Below, in pieces: positions 63,601 to 64,000 of a DNA stretch of 64,000 nucleotides. This stretch comes from Actinoalloteichus_B caeruleus (lineage in GTDB: Bacteria > Actinomycetota > Actinomycetes > Mycobacteriales > Pseudonocardiaceae): the NCBI RefSeq assembly GCF_000718005.1, contig NZ_JODV01000012.1; one strand, written 5' to 3'. Position numbers and translations under genes: made by a program. Every line of letters starts with the position of its first letter. Position 1 is the stretch's first letter. The notes under the pieces are model-generated. The model was not told where the DNA came from, made no database searches, and worked only from the letters and a program-made list of their open reading frames with translations.

Positions 63601-64000
63601 GGAGGAGTCCCGCTGCCCGCCGCCCTGCTGGGGCTGGGAGTGGGAGTCGGGAGCGCGGTGGCCGTCACCACGGTGGTCCTCGACGACGGGGGTGGTCCGC
63701 CCCTGCTCGGGTCGGTTGTCGGAGTGCTGACCTCCCCGGTCACCCGTCCGCTGCCCGTCGTCGCCGGTCCGGTGGTTAGAACGGTCGTCGCCGCGCTCCG
63801 ACACGTCGTCCCGCCCGACCCGGTTCTCCTCAGTCCCGGGTTCCGGCCGGCCGTGCTCGCCCCTACCCGAGCCGACGTCGTCCCCGCCACCGCGTTCCCC
63901 GCGCTCACCGGGACCGCCGTCGACGTCACCGGACCGCTGGCCGTCCCGCTGCTCCGAACCAGAACCCCGCTCACCACCGGACCAACGACCGTCCTCACCG
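48118..64000 (-). CDS. Giant multidomain putative toxin: four HExxH modules and a C-terminal papain-like domain (5' end outside the window)
   Basis: One uninterrupted frame of at least 5,293 codons that enters from the right edge. A GTG at 63804 is not a real boundary, because the frame stays open upstream. Numbering from that GTG: about 1-570 is a Pro/Thr/Ser/Gly-rich, presumably disordered region. Four zincin-like modules follow, with HEFGH (761), HELGH (1035), HEVGHMIGLPDEY (1332) and HEVAH (1596). Modules 1, 2 and 4 have a downstream FVAE or FAEAY motif that could give the third ligand. A long disordered and beta-rich middle and a Glu/Val/Pro repeat tract come next. The C-terminus has Cys5088 (EQFCAVLATRWL), His5180 (GSHATAV) and Glu5196 (FFYEPN), the order and spacing of a C58/YopT-like papain fold. 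Probably a secreted polymorphic toxin; the function is inferred. Confidence 0.85.
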   Translation of the reverse strand, partial: GEDGRWSGGERGSGSEQRDGQRSGDVDGGPGERGERGGGDDVGSGRGEHGRPEPGTEENRVGRDDVSERGDDRSNHRTGDDGQRTGDRGGQHSDNRPEQGRTTPVVEDHRGDGHRAPDSHSQPQQGGGQRDSSSDGPTRVTPDQHTSTGRAQDTDAQQHTGRPEPTSSPSSDRGAQGPLPGGRFQEAEQTGPSPNGRTGSSTSSDQPSTSVQHPPTTGDTGGGQSPAPQQGQQGGGTPHQDRPTTTSSDTSGQRADTPVASQAAPPPTTQSGSGTPTNQGGNTATQPTNSNQQSAPPPAPTARPVPTAVPTTSTPITSTPITSTPITSTPVTSGPVPTTTSTPAPAPVVTSSGPPSTPTPTPVTSDAGATAPTPSPSTGGQATTPATPTPNGPAPQPAPGPSTSTTPTPTPPPGGGGQSSTPTPPPTSGGHTSTTPGSSHTQPPQSPPAVPDRGGVSTESRPSGPAPERPTPRPIVEVGTTPAPKAPTGGPITGQTASHTTGAPPNPGPNQGPATPPPAPRPDDSGRPTPPPESNRPPTSGGQPSRPEPMPVQPPDRRAEGGPTPPPGQRPTPGRGDTEQPGPTPVLVPPGPTPNGGSTPPSGRDRSGGQDGRADTNTPSDGPQRPRTESELAAPPAPPPRPAITPEEVTRIYDVQREALDEQLTQVRAGRTMTWDTMTSSDGGVSVWVERATPDVDYPVKREALQGALDRVSRAGYRFPGPVMVTMAPPDARGVLTQMMHLRDPGTGAHSWHLLLGPNVFRPNDASGTDYGVRGGVGESGMRGVAHRVADARYDAKHKFQSLGIGRPKSESRNYRTAIAEATLVHEFGHGLHTAHDPSQWLRVQQHAMRGTQPVPNAAPSALDVSHYATNSGLEFVAEVFTGQVYGESFPVGVRNDYDEWGGPPLPSPQAPPPRPALTPERVNEIYQVQREVSNEQLARIRSGGETRFDTVTSSDGGVTVRVEHATRDPDWPVKKDALQGALDKVSGAGYRFPGPVTVSLAPPGTTGVLTQMLHLRDPNTGTQSWHLLFGPNVFRPNDASGADYGVRGGVGESGMRGVAHRVADARYEAKHKLQSLYPGNHKPRSNTYRRAVAEATFVHELGHGLHTAQDPSQWLRVQDHALQGTPPTSNAAQSAMDVSHYATNSGLEFVAEVFTAQVYGEALPHDVRGEYAEWGGPQSTNPPAPRAPLPGDADHGGSTTGEPGRNPTDQTTTDDRSGPGTRDSEGSPGRPARPGRDVPPLDPELRAKLDETPWVERRKYRQLPSQDSRSGLVPPGEGVPPKRIVPGRPYGEHTAFDVRRAQVGDQGVTEVRVVVRVNPGPGSTADPDAVWAEASKGVDDYFNSRDLRLPNGDQLRVRIERAEGDQPAHHEVRITESGRNDQRNWRPGQPGLVYAHEVGHMIGLPDEYNPSGEADGLTITGTLMGGETTYRDADGTIREMPGVQIPDRYLRVLDQHIGDLSADTGPSSSRTSPEGSLGDRGERGGPDRSRAESDAPHDLDAPPAPGSRREQAVEQREMELSRKYHTRIGPAPGTDGKHFSHSMLDRIDTVLGGLPPLHVRDNPFLDSIVRSESSSGASRYNLDTNSIEVVNPGGMPSWLYTRLDRGIGWQRWLMDLGPLSQYEGLGARDALRIGGERRHVMGGVSDVLAHGNLVEWTLRHEVAHSVDNGHDWLENHAHEDRFGGWRVHVNSNGDHDLSSVADAVVTKVGMTPEQAARTDRSGSTTFDDALETALHPEGTRSDPGNLDRLLTDYGHHGPEYRAKVQQAIDFARAALRQPWTLDDGGGDRLTVDGRIYQVSPHNQWVSYQASARDNAVSNYQFSDPMEWFAEAYAAYHDPTPGPRDALTQEARDWFEHNAREATPAGSPRLGGTELAAPPAPPPGPAPQGTAPDSRAGQGEQPPATNPTSSPSEGDAPNPDTSQRGGNDTRTTPDPTVDEATRQAPPGEVDGTREPTSERATDSTEQRQSREPRRAPLPTPRASSAPPVLPSPLVNERPPTPNTHDPAPSPVERAAFDAEGTSGTGRGPRVPESTPVSEGEGSNQVVADREPTTRVEPDGSDPALVEDGGATTTTTDGRPPTTEVPPAPPETARGEGASDEASGRAPVRDEAGSTEDRVRADDAVQDGAERPVVPAATREGGTSTTDAETGGSTPAPPRRVRFAEPVERTADFEGDRPEWITELLERARERREHPQDGLTEGGLEERGTEGTGGTTRDSRVPESTPVSEGEGSNQVVADREPTTRVDSDGSDPVRSADHVPTTEDTNPELTTTEVPPTPPETARGDGASNDPGGRVPDRDTAGGIEERGGVDRPAQEGGSATPDPEGGTPRRRYDVDDRSDPEFAPPPERGSGQQRDSGRRYPFETIPDDSVISDFSYLVRSNRDFSEFDAEPPAPSTTRPAAGPNPSRDPGSTTFTSPFETDSAPHRVHISRLLDQEPGQHSHREGDDPLTERVTRETGHDTTVSPERTTESAVRETGHETTVSPERTTDTDTPGAEKKPKRDLMPRDLKDAGILGPEAKIRSIELDQDSKSSTTSSQGGPTSGRKPTPAQQLTTILDTLTAGDRPKKLGLSPTEGTTLRTQVRDLVRREGTVAALRLLTDGHLFQFTGDKGSVRDVWVRLTPESVLPAPDDTATKSTTTSDSSDGTKTSREDGSKANAKDSPDAKDSKEPKGKDGKDGKDGKDGKDEGPKDEVAPGTSISSERSRNKQVSRSLMPFTLRAGTLLQMLTGAPIMVTPTFRSTAERSTQDSTQRVGTSSRSVSKEGDPSLFDVRFRADVEVRGSGKPKEPGVSLPGEFRLSYSETALRDARPGESASTSTPKSDTGTTTEGGTSVVDTRSAPADQNTTSRDKAGEDTRTTEDTSGKDTKADREKDTKADKDVSSPQEGTRNPAPPKPRPAVALPPALLDHIVSVDLVSGLGQVRADVMSKLPASVPVDGTIRRDAVSRINSAHVEKSGPDALIHGLSTSNPQPSGRRTYHQVLPDVSTTTTTRFRGFQRHDAGEATLGHEASATGSQSNEKGISSGFELGVEVRGYGPGGELSHGQQMNVGGVGTLGFGASRKTTGSLAYNQALKSESKIDSDTTLFVLDAEFSADVSATRFRGMENVDFTVDGKEGKVHLRVRGSDADTVELLLNEALKDQPTTTEKSTGGEGSTTVDKSGGADKGSETGGPAPAGKTGQTDNQGSGDRAAANTNPTTSPPAANGGRQANVTRWDRLSVPLPVRRLFGGGRDTSTTNGDPASGIPLTPIAQPNPASQTGADTQTPAQSAGYQHGTSGTDGSGNDRAKRGETGTTGRNPAGTDPANVTTSKPESGGDESGGGTTDTTSSTSKPESGGDESGGGNTDTTSSTAKDGSTTPNRPSVERQAALRAATDASLFNHTERVKGAHQALAKAHADIEQRLTRDGVVVDKHVRAQITRSLTAAISQSRVEGDYHRISVPGSPPLTSTVRVASREFEIALTATPDSDPVTAVHSERSVKEGEITATPGQGAGLGTKIQTAGAQFASLMFGFRSRLSGAPNLQRFLGGFHLGPGYRSEHNHGSGLTSTTSVEKKIKYKGPIREIERGGQLNVTITEPSNDKGGRTDISVPVVARHQVPEFQVPTDGKDNPQRSVEESLPGKPITDPKDADFQKSSREDGIDLSGALVTRPVNDLTAINDALRTAQQDVRERVNAKPSDTDTTMVIDSEWWAANQDRLLGEGAVLSNGTEKGTVLDRTESGVIGMRAHGATYVDSPPGLTPSEQTTVDSSRKQTSGSSSDTSMNVNVMVTPVTGNAGKSWSSEQSAGKGYGAKKVTAVEGIKDTVYHRYRADALVTISAHAWQNLLGQPNQDAWGHRNFFGYPMAPATKTVTVLIPKALEFVVTDTQRQDKKLPEPPSTAKDGTKETSEGGSTGTTKEGTEGTKSPDQDAPNTEAGPASDQTEGRDSASDGRHDGQRRGPADTTESAMRDTAGGDGRTNQRGERSAETTDATDTTTSTTRAPENPNGDTTGTTPENSTGKAPENSTGTTPENSTGKAPENSTGKAPGKDPASTAKDGTTETDGSTATTESPKKNPGAGTRKLPPYIGVGTALGADTALVSPEGLKELDATLKKVIAQVTPGAAPFVKAGDQNPPPIGALARTAELTAESRGGATVERMATGQASVLHTQSMVFKDRTYEYRVIAREDPSKEITHLGAEERKHQSEQASSTPSEVGGGRGTGWSAAAGLSYMFGETPAEGPPPGGMGGPVFGGSWSGSKSVSRTDEAVDKRGDKVEVTQVERFTVPVTYEIEVYQVDTPGMIMSKISGGHSPHVLNSSNYRKPSTRQLPVPEELRTVPGKVDLLVPHDDTLPVERTDGDTSGSTRGDGQSKSEGKQPEGKSNEGRSNVAASSSTAAPKSTSDQATSNSERQDRSPSTGAPAGRERMPKLEALGKDEKPTGKDYTDVLSKATTLRVRGIATDGLADHVVDSAVRAPNKGGDPSHRAERLYGDATEERREIRDLASERQLSVHLPRILGEGMPYSHEVVNRNRYRTAKHTTEIKPKVYEVEFDGSRTIKREISSTSGHSTSISHTQGKVKGPNAGAMGTNPSNPAGGTGGGTPGLTRREGSSYSEKSENTSGEKSTHENVTLYRYRADVYYDIVNSFHKRRNIFPWPLERVLLSPLDITTTTTVRGREGLYFELNEAEAKELGLPTEKKPAVEQKKPAEQEAAVEQKAPVEQEAAVEQKAPVEQEAAVEQKAPVEQEAPVEQEASGEQKSSPGEQESPSVEQQAPVVEQSTPVVEPEGPPVVEQSTPVVEPEGPPAVEQRSPVAEPEAPVVEPEDAAVEGTVPEQREQPGVEPEGPATERRAPGVEPEGREVEPEGSPAVESNASPADEQETSRSEDPAVEVTAPVEQQAPVVRKPPVVEQQGSAQSEGTVVELTAPTEQKAPVVEPASPAADPEATAVTSVAPDVEPLAPAPDSEATLQPEATTTTTVRPEAAVQPEPAEATARPEETTPPAEQPAGAVQAETTGQQTTATAQPEVPAGVQQTSTAPPPPLTVVEDLAAFLNPEPAAQVAPAAGQPASTAGQQPPAPLVVSSAAAAQAVATEPAVTPTSTPPPASPVAQQTPVAGAAETGTPAEPVVVFDDDDVLPANPALYADLSQDDGNQGSNLWYWVGRPPEDIDSFVRIEQFCAVLATRWLNTPTPEPAPNQRFADLDETERNSAVNTLIAWNGAADGQAAQVEWVHDQLDPEGARRPTSEELVNLLQAGELGAGDRIWLATGSHATAVMMISPTEGFFYEPNTGRVERLSIEGLTRRFVENTAFVLAPPRSA
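49832..49939. repeat. Three 36-bp tandem repeats in the giant gene
   Basis: A 36-bp unit starting GCCTCCTGCTCGACCGGA is repeated exactly at 49832, 49868 and 49904, and partial copies flank it. It encodes E-A-A-V-E-Q-K-A-P-V-E-Q, part of a Glu/Val/Pro/Gln tract of about 300 residues just before the C-terminal module. Such a tract may be an extended spacer. Confidence 0.9.
51932..52039. repeat. 24-bp tandem repeats in the giant gene
   Basis: About four and a half units of 24 bp, alternating between GCCTTCCCGGTGCTGTTCTC and GTCGTTCCGGTGCTGTTCTC at their starts. They encode PENSTG followed by KA or TT. The first copy is divergent. Confidence 0.85.
53951..54076. repeat. Two 63-bp direct repeats in the giant gene
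   Basis: Two near-identical 63-bp units at 53951 and 54014 begin GTGGACGAGGTCGTGTCGGT and encode a Ser/Gly/Asp/Glu-rich 21-residue repeat containing KPESGGDESGGG. The copies differ at only a few bases. Confidence 0.8.
55939..55983. repeat. Five 9-bp tandem repeats in the giant gene
   Basis: GTCCTTGCC is repeated five times in tandem and encodes a run of G-K-D triplets on the minus strand, a charged flexible segment. Confidence 0.9.
57263..57917. repeat. 85-bp exact direct repeat, 570 bp apart, in the giant gene
   Basis: 57263-57347 and 57833-57917 appear identical by eye. Weaker similarity extends on both sides (for example the VPESTPVSEGEG and ETARG segments), indicating an internal duplication of about 570 bp in the disordered region after the fourth HExxH module. 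Confidence 0.8.
60450..62090. repeat. Tandem duplication of a metallopeptidase-like module
   Basis: The first and second HExxH modules of the giant protein are paralogous copies about 822 bp apart (HEFGH codons at 61510-61524, HELGH codons at 60688-60702). Shared stretches include RPNDASG-DYGVRGGVGESGM, DPSQWLRVQ and DVSHYATNSGLEFVAEVFT. They differ at many positions, so the duplication is not recent. Confidence 0.9.
63011..63070. repeat. Four 15-bp tandem repeats in the giant gene
   Basis: GGCGTGCTGGTGATG is repeated three times (63011, 63026, 63041), with a variant at 63056. It encodes TPITS repeats in the Pro/Thr-rich N-terminal side of the giant protein. Confidence 0.9.

Noticed and set aside
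63802..63804. GTG at 63804 as the true start of the giant protein
   Set aside because: The frame stays open to the right edge with the same Gly/Arg/Asp-rich composition, and no ribosome binding site precedes this GTG.

Overview
This is a GC-rich (about 70%) actinomycete chromosome segment. The Pgl/BREX-2 defence genes, a hexosaminidase with a DasR-like operator, an MbtH protein next to a flavin-dependent halogenase, large LuxR/LAL regulators, frequent GTG starts and ATGA/GTGA gene overlaps all fit a filamentous actinobacterium, perhaps Pseudonocardiales. The genus cannot be fixed from the sequence alone. No rRNA, tRNA, CRISPR array, IS element or replication origin was recognised.

Layout. 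(1) 1-9221, minus strand: a type 2 BREX (phage growth limitation) operon, pglW-pglX-pglY, with pglY cut by the left edge. (2) 9968-14502, minus strand: a small methyltransferase, a secreted GH20 beta-N-acetylhexosaminidase with a DasR-like site upstream, and a membrane GT2 polysaccharide synthase preceded by a 53-residue protein that is almost only an LAxTG sorting signal. (3) 14951-23506: a gamma-glutamyltransferase and peptide ABC-importer operon (minus strand), with a divergent FadR-type GntR regulator and a TGGT-N3-ACCA operator between them. (4) 23892-35070: genes of specialised-metabolism type. They are an alpha/beta hydrolase, a class III aminotransferase, an MbtH protein, a branched-chain-type aminotransferase, a methyltransferase, a flavin-dependent halogenase, its flavin reductase (split by a frameshift) and a cation/proton antiporter. 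No NRPS or PKS gene lies in the window. Two gaps of about 1.3 kb flank this set, and one holds a possible decayed MbtH copy. (5) 35150-37979: a YtrA-type GntR regulator divergent from a small protein and a two-gene ABC exporter. (6) 37972-64000: an island with an EccA-like AAA+ ATPase fused to a parallel beta-helix, two divergent LAL regulators, a 326-residue possible immunity or partner protein, and one giant gene that fills the last 15.9 kb and runs off the right edge.

The giant protein has at least 5,293 residues. It carries four HExxH metallopeptidase-like modules near its N-terminal side (two of them tandem duplicates), thousands of residues of disordered and beta-rich sequence, a Glu/Val/Pro repeat tract, and a C-terminal papain-like (YopT/C58-like) module. 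With the neighbouring candidate partner gene and the type VII secretion-like AAA+ ATPase, it looks like a polymorphic toxin or effector. This is the best candidate in the window for an undescribed system. The assignment rests on motifs read by eye, and the secretion route is inferred.
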